This document shows positions 47,390 through 55,928 of a stretch of DNA of 64,000 bases, piece by piece. Location of the stretch: the NCBI GenBank assembly GCA_937897325.1, contig CALCOY010000071.1:29396-93395 (forward strand), read 5' to 3'. The translations under genes were made by a program, and so were the position numbers. Source of the stretch: an uncultured Shimia sp. Lineage in GTDB: Bacteria; Pseudomonadota; Alphaproteobacteria; Rhodobacterales; Rhodobacteraceae. The notes under the pieces are model-generated. The model did not search any database. It worked only from the letters and a program-made list of their open reading frames with translations, and was not told the origin of the DNA. Position 1 is the first letter of the stretch. Each line of letters starts with the position of its first letter.

Positions 47390-47427
47390 AATGCACCACC
47401 TTGCCCTAGGGGAAGCTTCTTCCATAC

Positions 47428-47463
47428 AACAAAAAGGCCCCGGCAATAGATCTCGCCGAGGCC
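47428..47463 (-). terminator. Intrinsic terminator of the BCCT transporter gene
   Basis: Minus strand: GGCCTCGGC (47463-47455), loop of 10, GCCGGGGCC (47444-47436), then TTTTTGTTG. Nine pairs with one G-U, 21 bases after the gene's stop. It also separates it from phr. Confidence 0.85.
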
Positions 47464-47484
47464 AATATTGGTTAGATGTTCTGA

Positions 47485-49200
47485 CTATTCAGCGGGTGTT
47501 GCCGCTCCGTCCATCTCTCCGATCGTCGTTGGAACGCCGGCTTTCTCTCGACGTCCATCGTTCCAGATTGCCTTGATGAGTGCCAAACACATCATCACCA
47601 TCACAACCGAGAAAGGTAAGGCGCCGATCACCATTGCAGTCTGGATGGCTGAAGTGCCGCCAGATAGCAGCAGACCGGCCACCACAAGGCCAAGCGCACC
47701 GCCCCAGAAGAGGATGTGTGGGCGCGCCTTTGGTCCTTCATCGCCTGCCGCGTTGATCGTGTTCACAATCAGAACGGCCGAGTCTGCCGACGTGACAAGG
47801 AAAGTCATCAACAAGACCACTATCAGAACCGCCATGCCCCAAGCCAAAGCCTGTGCAATTGGGGCCAGCATGAATTCGGTCATGGCGAAGATCTTGTCAC
47901 CGTTGCCCGCATCCAAGATCACGCCATCCGCGCCGCCGTTCAATTCAAGGTCGATGGCTGTGCCACCCGCCCAAGCGAACCAAACAAAGCACATCAGCGA
48001 TGGCACGATCATGGCGCCCAGCACGAATTCGCGGATTGTCCGGCCGCGTGAAATACGCGCAAGGAACAAGCCCACGAAAGGTGCGAATGCGATCCACCAG
48101 GCCCAATAGAAGACCGGCCACCAGCCCTGCCATTGTGCAAGCAAGAAGGCTTCGGACCCTTCGACCCCGTCGGATTGATAGACGTTGAAGCTGAGGCCAG
48201 GCAACGCAATCAGATAATCCCAGATGCCAACAAAGAAAGCCGTCGCACCGAAGAATGTCGCGCCAAACAGGATGAAGAAGCCGAGCAGAACAATCGACAG
48301 AACCATGTTGATGTTCGACAACCACTTGATGCCCTTGCCGACGCCAGAGAGCGCCGAAAGGGTCGAGGCGCCCATGATAACCAGCAAGGCCACGACAATG
48401 CCGAATGTATTCGGCGTATTTGTGATGCTTTCACCTGCTGCGTTGACGGCATCCGCGCCATGGACAAGGCCGCCAATGCCAATGCGGGTCAGTCCAGCCA
48501 CAAACTGATCAACGCCAAAACCCAATGTTTGCGCCACACCAAGGATGGTCGCGACCACGGCAACGATGTCGATGATATGTCCGATGATGCCCGACAGCGA
48601 CTTACCGAAAAGCGGCGTCAGCGACGATCTAATGGTAAGTGGTAAACCGCGACGATAGCTGAAGAAGGCCAAAGCAAGCCCCGCGACAGCATAACAAGCC
48701 CATGCGCCCAGCCCCCAATGCAGGAAAGACCAGACGTAGGCGTCACGCACATTGTCTGCACCAAGCGCAGTCGTCTCGCCCGAAATGACCGAAGGGTTGT
48801 TCTGAAAGTGCGCCACGGGTTCAGCAACCGCCCAGGTCAGCATGCCGACACCGATACCCGCCCCGAACATCATCGAAAACCATGAGAAATTCGAGAATTC
48901 CGGCTCTTCTCCTGGTTGGCCAAGATTGAGCCTGCCGGCCGTCGGCCATAGCGCCAAGCCTAGGCATACGATAATGAAGAAGGCGACCACCCAAATGTAC
49001 CAGGCCGCGAAGTTTGCCAGAATAACACTGTTGAGATCGCCCAGGATCCGGCCGGACTGTGTCGGCCAAAATATACACCAGACGACAAGCACGCTGATGA
49101 TGATCTTGCTGATGACTGTGACGTCAACACTGAACCCCCGATAAAAGCCGCTATCCGCGGTCTTGATCGGAAGATCAGACAGAGGAGGTTTTATTGTCAT
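47485..49200 (-). CDS. BCCT family transporter (betaine/choline/carnitine/DMSP type, 571 aa)
   Basis: Twelve-helix secondary transporter of quaternary ammonium or tertiary sulfonium osmolytes. Family marks: GIGVGMLTWAVAEPVAHFQN, the Trp-rich motif FYWAWWIAFAPFVGLFLARI, and RGRTIREFVLGAMIVPSL. Length typical for short C-terminal members. The start at 49200 is preferred to 49215. It sits 179 bases downstream of the dmdA-acuI-HIT genes on the same strand, so DMSP or glycine betaine is a reasonable substrate; the sequence alone cannot decide. Confidence 0.93.
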   Translation of the reverse strand: MTIKPPLSDLPIKTADSGFYRGFSVDVTVISKIIISVLVVWCIFWPTQSGRILGDLNSVILANFAAWYIWVVAFFIIVCLGLALWPTAGRLNLGQPGEEPEFSNFSWFSMMFGAGIGVGMLTWAVAEPVAHFQNNPSVISGETTALGADNVRDAYVWSFLHWGLGAWACYAVAGLALAFFSYRRGLPLTIRSSLTPLFGKSLSGIIGHIIDIVAVVATILGVAQTLGFGVDQFVAGLTRIGIGGLVHGADAVNAAGESITNTPNTFGIVVALLVIMGASTLSALSGVGKGIKWLSNINMVLSIVLLGFFILFGATFFGATAFFVGIWDYLIALPGLSFNVYQSDGVEGSEAFLLAQWQGWWPVFYWAWWIAFAPFVGLFLARISRGRTIREFVLGAMIVPSLMCFVWFAWAGGTAIDLELNGGADGVILDAGNGDKIFAMTEFMLAPIAQALAWGMAVLIVVLLMTFLVTSADSAVLIVNTINAAGDEGPKARPHILFWGGALGLVVAGLLLSGGTSAIQTAMVIGALPFSVVMVMMCLALIKAIWNDGRREKAGVPTTIGEMDGAATPAE

Positions 49201-49379
49201 GTTCCCTGTTTCCAACTTTTTTGTTTATTGGTGCAGAGAGCGTAACACATAATTTTCAAAGGCAACACAATTTCTGCGTGATCGGCAAAAGTGTGAACAG
49301 GTTTATATGATTTAAAACAAGGTCTTACGGCGCAGCACTTCATCGCACGCGCCGCGATGTTGCCGATGAGTAGCCAAAC

Positions 49380-49796
49380 TTAGCCTATGTGAGACGCGAT
49401 CTTCTCTGCAATCTTTTTTATGGCATCCATGTCACCGGCCTGCCCTGGTGGCCGAAGTGCTACACCTTCGTGGCGTGGCAAGATATGAAAATGCAGGTGA
49501 AAAACCTCTTGCCCGCCGGGGCCTTCGTTGAATTGCTGGATCGTGATCCCATCCGCCGACAGGCCAACCATTGCGGCATTCGCCACTTTCTTGACGCTGG
49601 CCATAACGCTGGTCAGTTGCGCCTCCGAGGCATCCAGAACGTTCCGGCATGGCGTTTTGGGGATCACCAGGCAATGCCCGTCCGCACGCGGAAAAATGTC
49701 CATAAAGCACAAAGTGTCGTCGTCCTCATAAACGCGGATCGACGGGATCTCGCCCCTCAGTATCTTGGCAAAAATGTTTTGATCGTCATAGCTCAT
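49380..49796 (-). CDS. HIT family nucleotide hydrolase (HinT-like, 138 aa)
   Basis: Histidine triad protein: NIFAKILRGEIPSIRVYEDD, then GHCLVIPKTPCRNVLDAS and the triad QEVFHLHFHILPRHEG. HinT enzymes split AMP-linked phosphoramidates. Start overlaps the acuI stop by 4 bases, so it is coupled to the DMSP genes, although no role in DMSP use is known. It is followed by 179 bases without a gene. Confidence 0.93.
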   Translation of the reverse strand: MSYDDQNIFAKILRGEIPSIRVYEDDDTLCFMDIFPRADGHCLVIPKTPCRNVLDASEAQLTSVMASVKKVANAAMVGLSADGITIQQFNEGPGGQEVFHLHFHILPRHEGVALRPPGQAGDMDAIKKIAEKIASHIG

Positions 49797-50779
49797 GCGT
49801 TGACATCCACGACCACGCGGCCTTTGACTTGGCCTTTCAGGATGTCGGCGCCAAGATTTGGCAGATCGGACAGCGTGGCAGGTTGCATCATTGTTTCCAG
49901 CTTATCCATCGGCAGGTCAGTTGAAATCCGCTCCCAAGCCCGGACACGATTGTCATAGGGCTGCATCACGCTGTCGATCCCCAAAAGGTTCACACCGCGC
50001 AGAAGGAACGGGATAACCGTTGTTGGCAGGGCCGCACCGCCCGCCAGTCCGACGGCCGAAACCGAAGCACCATATTTCATCTGTCCGAGGACCCGAGCCA
50101 ACATGTTACCACCCACGGCATCGACGCAACCTGCCCAGGTTTCTGCCTCAAGCGGGCGCTTTGTCGTCTCGTTGATGTCGTCCCGCGGCACGATTTGCGT
50201 CGCGCCGAGGCTTGCTAGGTAGTCGCTGGTTTCAGGGCGCCCGGTGACAGCGGCGACCTCGTGGCCCAGTTTGGCAAGGATGGCTGTTGCGACAGACCCG
50301 ACTCCGCCCGCAGCCCCTGTTACCAGAACCGGTCCGTCCTTGATGCCGTGATCCTCAAGCGCCATTACGGCCAGCATGGCCGTAAAGCCTGCCGTTCCGA
50401 CAGCCATGGCCTGTCGCGTGTCGAGAGCGGATGGCAGCGGCACCAGCCAATCGGCCTTGACGCTAGCCTTTTGGGCATAGCCGCCCCAATGCACCTCGCC
50501 CACTCGCCAGCCGGTCAGAACCACCTTGTCGCCTGGCTTGTAACGATCGCTTTCAGAGCTTTCCACAGTTCCAGCAAAATCGATCCCCGGCACGTGCGGA
50601 TAGTTACGCACCAAGCCACCACCGGGGCCAATGCAAAGACCGTCCTTGTAGTTGACCGTCGAATACTCAACTGCGACGACCACGTCACCCTCAGGCAAAT
50701 CGTCAAGGCCGATCTCTTCAACAGCCGCGTTGGTTTTTCCGGTCTCTTCATCTTTGCGGACCATCAAAGCGTTAAACAT
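49793..50779 (-). CDS. acuI: AcuI, acrylyl-CoA reductase (NADPH), YhdH-like (328 aa)
   Basis: Medium-chain reductase without zinc that reduces acryloyl-CoA to propionyl-CoA, protecting the cell from acrylate formed from DMSP. STVNYKDGLCIGPGGGLV, FAGTVESS, the NADPH loop VLVTGAAGGVGSVATAILAK, and the YhdH/AcuI-type GASVSAVGLAGGAALPTTVI and PFLLRGVNLLGIDS. It lies 41 bases after dmdA, as in Ruegeria. Length normal. Confidence 0.93.
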   Translation of the reverse strand: MFNALMVRKDEETGKTNAAVEEIGLDDLPEGDVVVAVEYSTVNYKDGLCIGPGGGLVRNYPHVPGIDFAGTVESSESDRYKPGDKVVLTGWRVGEVHWGGYAQKASVKADWLVPLPSALDTRQAMAVGTAGFTAMLAVMALEDHGIKDGPVLVTGAAGGVGSVATAILAKLGHEVAAVTGRPETSDYLASLGATQIVPRDDINETTKRPLEAETWAGCVDAVGGNMLARVLGQMKYGASVSAVGLAGGAALPTTVIPFLLRGVNLLGIDSVMQPYDNRVRAWERISTDLPMDKLETMMQPATLSDLPNLGADILKGQVKGRVVVDVNA

Positions 50780-50820
50780 GTTCGTCTCCCAATTGAGGCG
50801 GATGCCCCTGTCTGTGTCTG

Positions 50821-51924
50821 TCAGAGCCAGAATGTCTCCCAGACATTAGCCGCCTGAACACCGGCCGGTGTCACCACATCCAGATCGGTGCCTTCGTCCC
50901 AATGTGTCATACGCACGATGCCGATGGCCACATTGGTATTGAAATCCGGGGACCAAGCAGCACTGGTCACGTTCCCGACATGTTTGCCATCCACCATCAG
51001 CGGCCAGCGCCGATCGCATGTCGGGACGCGATCCCCGAAAATCTCAATTGCGCGGACCTGGCGGATCGGACCTTCCTGGGCCACACGCAAAAGCGCATCG
51101 CGTCCCACACAACCAATCGCGGTCTGCGTGTTGCAGAACTTGCCCAAACCGCATTCATGAGGCGTGTTCCGAGCCGTCATGTCATTGCCGTAGGACAAAA
51201 GTCCGCCCTCAACTCGCTCAATCCCATTGGGACATCCTGCCCTGACATCAAGATCTCTGCCGGCCTCCATTAGCGCCTTCCAGAGCGGCATGCCGAGGTC
51301 ACTGCCCTCGACGTAGATCTCAAAGCCGCCTTGCCGGGAATAGCCGGATCGGGCGACGGCCATGCTGCGGCCCTGAAACTCAAGCATGTTGAAGCGGAAG
51401 AATCGGATGTCCCGCACCTGATCGCCGAAGACGCGCGCCATCAAATCGTCGGCCTTCGGCCCCTGAACGGCCAGGGGTGAAACATCCGGTTCGTCTACCA
51501 AGACGTCCAGTCGGAAGCCATAGGCAAGTCCCTTGACCCAGAAAAGCAAATCACTGTCGGCGATCGAGATCCACCAGCGGTCCTCTGCCAACTTGATTGC
51601 GACGGGATCATTGAGCATCCCGCCCGTCTCATCCACGATAGGCACATAGTAGCACTGGCCGGGCAGCATCCCCCGAAGGTCCCGCGGGGTGAGCATCTGC
51701 ATCAGGCGTCCGGCATCGGGGCCGCGCAACTCCACTTGGCGCTCCACCGAAACGTCCCATAGCTGCACGGCGGATTTGAGGTGGCGATAATCCTCCTCGA
51801 CACTTTCGAAAACGGTCGGCAACAGCATGTGGTTGTAGATCGTGTAAGCCTTGACTCCGGCCGCTTCGACCCCGTCAGAAAAAGGCGTGCGGCGCAGCCT
51901 GCGCGACGGCGACAAGAGCACCAT
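50821..51924 (-). CDS. dmdA: DmdA, DMSP demethylase (367 aa)
   Basis: Tetrahydrofolate-dependent enzyme turning dimethylsulfoniopropionate into methylmercaptopropionate and 5-methyl-THF. Related to the glycine cleavage T protein but with DmdA marks: SPSRRLRRTPFSDGVEAAGV, KAYTIYNHMLLPTVFESVEE, GQCYYVPIVDETGGMLNDPV, RWWISIADSDLLFWVKGLAY, RAGCPNGIERVEGGLLSYGN and SAAWSPDFNTNVAIGIVRMT. Strongly like the roseobacter clade. Its ATG overlaps the DinB stop by 1 base. Confidence 0.95.
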   Translation of the reverse strand: MVLLSPSRRLRRTPFSDGVEAAGVKAYTIYNHMLLPTVFESVEEDYRHLKSAVQLWDVSVERQVELRGPDAGRLMQMLTPRDLRGMLPGQCYYVPIVDETGGMLNDPVAIKLAEDRWWISIADSDLLFWVKGLAYGFRLDVLVDEPDVSPLAVQGPKADDLMARVFGDQVRDIRFFRFNMLEFQGRSMAVARSGYSRQGGFEIYVEGSDLGMPLWKALMEAGRDLDVRAGCPNGIERVEGGLLSYGNDMTARNTPHECGLGKFCNTQTAIGCVGRDALLRVAQEGPIRQVRAIEIFGDRVPTCDRRWPLMVDGKHVGNVTSAAWSPDFNTNVAIGIVRMTHWDEGTDLDVVTPAGVQAANVWETFWL

Positions 51925-52463
51925 CAGGCGTCCTCCGGCATGAAGCCCAGATCGCTCACCGGTGCCTTAAGGCCTTCCGCCGTCATCATCGCGTGGACCT
52001 GTCCTCGATGGTGCGTCTGATGATTGAAGAAATGCACGACCAATTGTGCAAGTGGCTTTCGTTGCGTCTGCTGGGTCATCCCCGAATACCAGCTTAGATC
52101 GCCCGTCAGATCGACACTGTCCAATTTGTCTGCCCACAACTTGATCTTGCCATCGGTCTGAAAGCGCTCGGCCGTCCAGACGGCAAAGGTTGGTGTCAAT
52201 TGCTTGTGTTCGGCTGCCGGAACTTTGGGTGGATCCACGCGGTCATCGAACCGGTTCAGCCAGATCTGATCCCCCCACAAGATGTGGTTCAAGGTCGCGA
52301 AGATCGACCCGAAAAAAGCCCCTCTGTCCTGGGTCAGGACATCTGCATCGACCCCATCAAGCAGCGCGGTCAGTTGCGCGTTTTGCCAGGCGTTATAGCG
52401 CGCCATCATCCGCACGTAATCCGCGTCGATCACGGTTTGGGGCCTTTCCAATCGATAGGGCAA
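51924..52463 (-). CDS. DinB family protein (179 aa)
   Basis: Four-helix DinB/YfiT-like metalloprotein, possibly a thiol-dependent transferase. Metal-binding histidines: ATLNHILWGDQIWLNRF and VHFFNHQTHHRGQVHAMMT. Start at 52463 overlaps the end of the upstream DUF1326 gene by 34 bases; later ATGs at 52409 and 52406 (MMARYNAWQNAQ) are possible. Its stop overlaps the dmdA start. DinB proteins can use glutathione, bacillithiol or mycothiol; a role with sulfur compounds here is only suggested by context. Confidence 0.85.
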   Translation of the reverse strand: MPYRLERPQTVIDADYVRMMARYNAWQNAQLTALLDGVDADVLTQDRGAFFGSIFATLNHILWGDQIWLNRFDDRVDPPKVPAAEHKQLTPTFAVWTAERFQTDGKIKLWADKLDSVDLTGDLSWYSGMTQQTQRKPLAQLVVHFFNHQTHHRGQVHAMMTAEGLKAPVSDLGFMPEDA

Positions 52464-53137
52464 ATCTCGGCCGACTTGCCGCCGAAGTCCCAGATCCGGC
52501 CGTAGTCGCGCACCTTGGACTTTGTGCCACGCGCAGCGATAATGTCAGGCCCCATCCAATATTTAGAATTGCTTATCATGACTGGATGATCAGGGCTGCT
52601 GCCGTCGATCATCTCGATCTCGCCCTGGATCTTGCGCCCGATGTAAAGCCCACGCTTTTTGCCTTCGCGCACAATTTCAACCTTCTCCCGCTCAGCCCCA
52701 ACGATGTCGCTCACCAGCATCGTGAATAGGCCTGTTGTCCCGCCTGCAGCGCCCGAGAAAATCTGCAGCAAACCATTGTAGGCCTTCCCGCTTGCCCTTT
52801 CATCGACATAGGCCGCCACGCGCCAGCCGCCCTCGGCCATACGACCTGGTATGTCCACCATCAAGCCGACATTCAGTCCAGACAAATCCTCACCTTCGAA
52901 ATGCCCTTCATCAATCGCAATCGCCATCCACGCCTTGCAATCGCCTTCGGTGGGCGGATGCGCGCCAAGTGACACAACGCAAGGGCAGAAGACAGTGCAG
53001 GAACAATTCAGGAAGAGTTCTCCCTTGATCACCCATTCAGTCGGGTTCATCTGACGACGCCCCGGATTTGGCATTCGGCTGTCAATACGCTGGGAGATCG
53101 GCAAGCGATCCGCGTCCGGTCTTTTCTTTACAGCCAT
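52430..53137 (-). CDS. DUF1326 cysteine-rich protein (235 aa)
   Basis: DUF1326 family, unknown function, probably metal-binding. Near the start: GELFLNCSCTVFCPC with C45, C47, C51 and C53, followed by EGDCKAWMAIAIDEGHFEG. The rest is a beta-rich domain with FTMLVSDIVGAEREKVEIV and MIDGSSPDHPVMISNSKYWM. Start at 53137 has an excellent site (GGAGGAGAGAT before ATG), though the family domain begins only at residue 30. It overlaps the DUF2182 gene by 10 bases; the two families usually occur as neighbours. Confidence 0.85.
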   Translation of the reverse strand: MAVKKRPDADRLPISQRIDSRMPNPGRRQMNPTEWVIKGELFLNCSCTVFCPCVVSLGAHPPTEGDCKAWMAIAIDEGHFEGEDLSGLNVGLMVDIPGRMAEGGWRVAAYVDERASGKAYNGLLQIFSGAAGGTTGLFTMLVSDIVGAEREKVEIVREGKKRGLYIGRKIQGEIEMIDGSSPDHPVMISNSKYWMGPDIIAARGTKSKVRDYGRIWDFGGKSAEICPIDWKGPKP

Positions 53138-53916
53138 ATCTCTCCTCCGATCAGGGCCCATGCAATCCCGGCCAGGATCAATATGAAGCCCATTGGTTTT
53201 GTTACGTATTGCCCGATTTGGGGCAGCTTCTCGATCACCATGAAAAGCGTGGCGAGGCCCATCCACAAAAGGCTCATCACGCCACCGACAAAGCCAAGTG
53301 CCATGAAGCCCCAGCAGCACCCGACGCAGAACGCGCCGAGGCCCAGCCCCATGCGCAAGCCCCCCGCGAAGCCGGTCTTCCAATGGCCCAGAAAATAACT
53401 CATCGGGCTATGGCAAACCCCATGACAGACTTCTTTCGTGCGGCTGAATTGGAAAAGACCGACAACAATCATCAGGGCAGCGCCCACCAATGGCCATTTC
53501 GGTATACCAAGCATATCGATTACGCCCCCAAAAAGCAACGCAAGCTGGGCGCCGGCGATCACGGCCGCAAACAGGACCCAGACGATGAAGTATCCGAACA
53601 GAACGCCAAGCCAACCTGCGCGTGTGCCATCCGCGCTAACCATAAGTGCTTCGTAATTTGTCAGTGTGGGCACGAGTGTCGGGAGCATCATTGCGGCCAT
53701 CATCACCGCCCACATCCAGAAAAGCGGCCCGAATTCAGCCATTGGCATGTACATGTCCATGCGCGGGTCCATCGCTGCCATCCGCTGGCCCATCTCGCCG
53801 GGTCGACCAATAAGGTCGAGATCCATCGCCATGGCCATCTGGTAAAGCCACCACCAAGACAGAAGGATCAGGCCAAAAAACCCGAGCCAAAGTGTGGATC
53901 TAACTAGATGCGGCAT
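53128..53916 (-). CDS. DUF2182 integral membrane protein (262 aa)
   Basis: About six helices with conserved Cys/His groups typical of DUF2182: MWAVMMAAMMLPTLVPTLTN, the loop TKEVCHGVCHSPMSYFLGHW, and LGAFCVGCCWGFMALGFVGG with VMSLLWMGLATLFMVIEKLP. The Met- and His-rich periplasmic stretch AAMDPRMDMYMPM suggests contact with metal ions. First gene of the DUF2182-DUF1326-DinB-dmdA-acuI-HIT set, with a good site GGGAGAGACC before its ATG. Divergent from the GntR regulator. Confidence 0.88.
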   Translation of the reverse strand: MPHLVRSTLWLGFFGLILLSWWWLYQMAMAMDLDLIGRPGEMGQRMAAMDPRMDMYMPMAEFGPLFWMWAVMMAAMMLPTLVPTLTNYEALMVSADGTRAGWLGVLFGYFIVWVLFAAVIAGAQLALLFGGVIDMLGIPKWPLVGAALMIVVGLFQFSRTKEVCHGVCHSPMSYFLGHWKTGFAGGLRMGLGLGAFCVGCCWGFMALGFVGGVMSLLWMGLATLFMVIEKLPQIGQYVTKPMGFILILAGIAWALIGGEIWL

Positions 53917-53950
53917 GGTCTCTCCCGCGACTCAGCACTGGACTGATAAA

Positions 53951-53974
53951 TGTCAGACATATAAATGTATGACA
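53951..53974. promoter_or_regulatory. GntR-type operator TGTCAGACAT-ATAA-ATGTATGACA
   Basis: 24-base dyad with 10-base arms, 9 of 10 pairs matching, centred on ATAA. It ends one base before the ATG of the GntR gene and lies within the 59 bases that separate it from the DUF2182-dmdA set, so it can control both. Form TGTC-N-ACAT is usual for FadR-subfamily sites. Confidence 0.75.
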
Positions 53975-53975
53975 A

Positions 53976-54707
53976 ATGAAAATTGATCCTGACAACCCCG
54001 CCGATCTCTCCGCTCAGATCGCCAAGGCCATCCGTGATGCGATCGTGGCAGGTGATCTGATCGTTCATCAGCGTCTTCCGTCCGAGGCGGAACTGGCCGA
54101 TCAGTTCGATGTGTCGCGACCAACCGTGCGCGAGGCGCTCAAACGCCTTGCGGCGCAGTCGTTGATCCGAACGCAACGCGGCGCAACAGGCGGGGCATTT
54201 GTTAATCATTTGCGGTTCGAAGAGGCTTACGATCAGCAGATCACCACCTCTACCCTGCTTTTGTCGATGAACGCGGTCAGCTTCGACACCGCTTGCGAGG
54301 CACGCTTTGCCCTTGAGCGCGCCTGTGCGCCACTTGCCGCAGTACGACGCAGTCCGGATCATTTGGCGACAATGCGTGCGGAGATCCATCGCCAATCACA
54401 GCCCGGTTTGTCGGATGAGGCTTTTTGCGCGTCAGACGTCACATTTCATCGCGCTCTGGTGGATGCTACGGGCAATCCGGTGCTGAGCTATCAACTTGCA
54501 GGCGCCGTTGAGGCCATGCAGCCGCTGATGAACATGATCACCTTCACCGCCCGGGATCGCTCGGCGATTATTGACCTACACCAGAAGATCGCCGACGCGA
54601 TCGAGGCACATGATGAACGGAACGCCGCTGATGGGCTGCACGCACTTGAGGTGGAAACACGTACGCTTGCCCAAAGCGTCATGACCGCTCGCGCCGCTAG
54701 GTCCTGA
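53976..54707 (+). CDS. GntR family regulator, FadR subfamily (243 aa)
   Basis: Winged HTH at residues about 10-75: RLPSEAELADQFDVSRPTVR followed by EALKRLAAQSLIRTQRGATG, then an all-helical FCD effector domain with metal-binding His/Asp positions (DVTFHRALVDATGNPVLSYQ and DLHQKIADAIEAHDE). No ribosome site is visible: the operator dyad ends one base before the ATG, so the mRNA may be leaderless. Divergent from the set containing dmdA and acuI, thus a candidate DMSP-linked regulator; the effector is unknown. Confidence 0.9.
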   Translation: MKIDPDNPADLSAQIAKAIRDAIVAGDLIVHQRLPSEAELADQFDVSRPTVREALKRLAAQSLIRTQRGATGGAFVNHLRFEEAYDQQITTSTLLLSMNAVSFDTACEARFALERACAPLAAVRRSPDHLATMRAEIHRQSQPGLSDEAFCASDVTFHRALVDATGNPVLSYQLAGAVEAMQPLMNMITFTARDRSAIIDLHQKIADAIEAHDERNAADGLHALEVETRTLAQSVMTARAARS

Positions 54708-54799
54708 ACTCATCCACAGGCGGAAGCATCTGATTTCTGAATGAGTGGGCAGTTGCAGCTCAGGCGCTATGTCGCCATTGATCAAAGGAATGCGGCGCA

Positions 54800-55147
54800 A
54801 TGGACACGATTAATCTCATCTCTTCGCTCATGACGATCGGCTTTGGTCTTTTCGGATTTGTCGCCCCGCGATACACCGCCTCTGCGCTGGATTTGGAGCC
54901 CACAACAAGCACTATGGGGCTCAGCGAAATGAGAGCCTCGGTTGGCGGCCTCTTTGTCATCGCGGGCTGTGCCGCGATCTGGCTTGATCAACCCCTGGGA
55001 TATGCGATGCTTGGATTTGCCTTTGCGGGCGCTGCATTGGGCCGGGCAATTTCGCTGATCCTCGACAAACCACCGGTCCGAAAAGTGTTGATCTTTGGTG
55101 GCATAGAATGCGCCCTTGCCGTGGTCTTTCTGTACTTAAACCTCTGA
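54800..55147 (+). CDS. DUF4345 family membrane protein (115 aa)
   Basis: Small four-helix protein: NLISSLMTIGFGLFGFVAPR, then TMGLSEMRASVGGLFVIAGC and LGYAMLGFAFAGAALGRAIS and a last helix FGGIECALAVVFLYLNL. The GLSEMRASVGG motif and the R-x-x-S helix match DUF4345. Function unknown. AAGGA precedes the ATG. Stands alone between the GntR gene and a convergent secreted-protein gene. Confidence 0.78.
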   Translation: MDTINLISSLMTIGFGLFGFVAPRYTASALDLEPTTSTMGLSEMRASVGGLFVIAGCAAIWLDQPLGYAMLGFAFAGAALGRAISLILDKPPVRKVLIFGGIECALAVVFLYLNL

Positions 55148-55148
55148 G

Positions 55149-55179
55149 AAAAAAGAAAACGGCCGCCCGAAGGCGACCG
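55149..55179 (-). terminator. Intrinsic terminator of the VPLPA-CTERM protein gene
   Basis: Minus strand: CGGTCGCC-TTCG-GGCGGCCG, a stem capped by a UUCG tetraloop with one mismatch, followed by TTTTCTTTTTTC. It begins 24 bases after that gene's stop and lies right next to the stop of the convergent DUF4345 gene. Confidence 0.85.
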
Positions 55180-55202
55180 CTCTGCAGCTGTTCTGAATTG
55201 CG

Positions 55203-55928
55203 CTAGGCCTTTTTCTGAAGTCTTCGCATTGCCGCGCCACCGGCGATAAGTGTTAGCATCAACGGCAGGCCAGCAGGAAGCGGCACGGGCGAAAGGGGTT
55301 TTGTAATCTCGTTCGACAGGAAATCGAAGTTCACATCGCCCGATCCGCTCAGCCCGGTTTTTACCCCTACTGCTGTGTTGGTTACCTCCCAAGACATCCA
55401 GTTCGAATACCCGAAATCGAGCGTCTTCCAATTGCCTCCGAAGCCCAGCTGGCCCGGCTTGTCCGGCAGCGGCCGCATGGTGATGTCCATCGACAAACCG
55501 TCAAGCGCTGTGCCTTCAACGCCTGTCACCGTCCCCATAATGGCTTCAGTTCCCATGTCGAAAAAAACGATTTTGTCCTTCATCGCGTCTGTAGCGGTGG
55601 CGCATTCCGAGCCACCCCCGCAGATCAAACCACCGCTGTGATCGGGCTTCTCAAAAACCAGGAAGTCGAAATTCAGGCTGTAACCCCGGTTTTCGGCCAT
55701 CCCCGTCATGCTGAGTTTGCCGTCTGTGAATTCAGCCGACCCTTTGGTGATGTTCCACGTGTTGTCGCCTAAAAAACCCGGCAGCCAAAGTCCGTGGCTC
55801 GTGAAGGCATTTTCGATGTCATAGAAACCTTCGTAGTTGCCATCGATCGCCGGGATCGGCGATGCGATTGCTGCACTTGCTAAGAATGTGCCGGCCGCAA
55901 ATGCAGCCGCCTCAATAAAACTCGTCAT
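55203..55928 (-). CDS. Secreted VPLPA-CTERM sorting-domain protein (241 aa)
   Basis: Signal peptide FIEAAAFAAGTFLASAAIAS, then a beta-rich body with no known domain (LWLPGFLGDNTWNITKGSAE, GGLICGGGSECATATDAM) and a C-terminal sorting tail: SPVPLPAGLPLMLTLIAGGA followed by AMRRLQKKA. Two cysteines (GGLICGGGSEC) may form a disulfide. The tail marks a substrate of an exosortase-type sorting enzyme; the body resembles other short roseobacter exopolysaccharide-linked PEP-CTERM proteins only in layout. Ends at a strong terminator. Confidence 0.82.
   Translation of the reverse strand: MTSFIEAAAFAAGTFLASAAIASPIPAIDGNYEGFYDIENAFTSHGLWLPGFLGDNTWNITKGSAEFTDGKLSMTGMAENRGYSLNFDFLVFEKPDHSGGLICGGGSECATATDAMKDKIVFFDMGTEAIMGTVTGVEGTALDGLSMDITMRPLPDKPGQLGFGGNWKTLDFGYSNWMSWEVTNTAVGVKTGLSGSGDVNFDFLSNEITKPLSPVPLPAGLPLMLTLIAGGAAMRRLQKKA

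Noticed and set aside
53068..53907. 279-codon plus-strand frame over the DUF2182 gene
   Set aside because: His/Gln/Pro-rich shadow; the minus strand has the conserved DUF2182 motifs.
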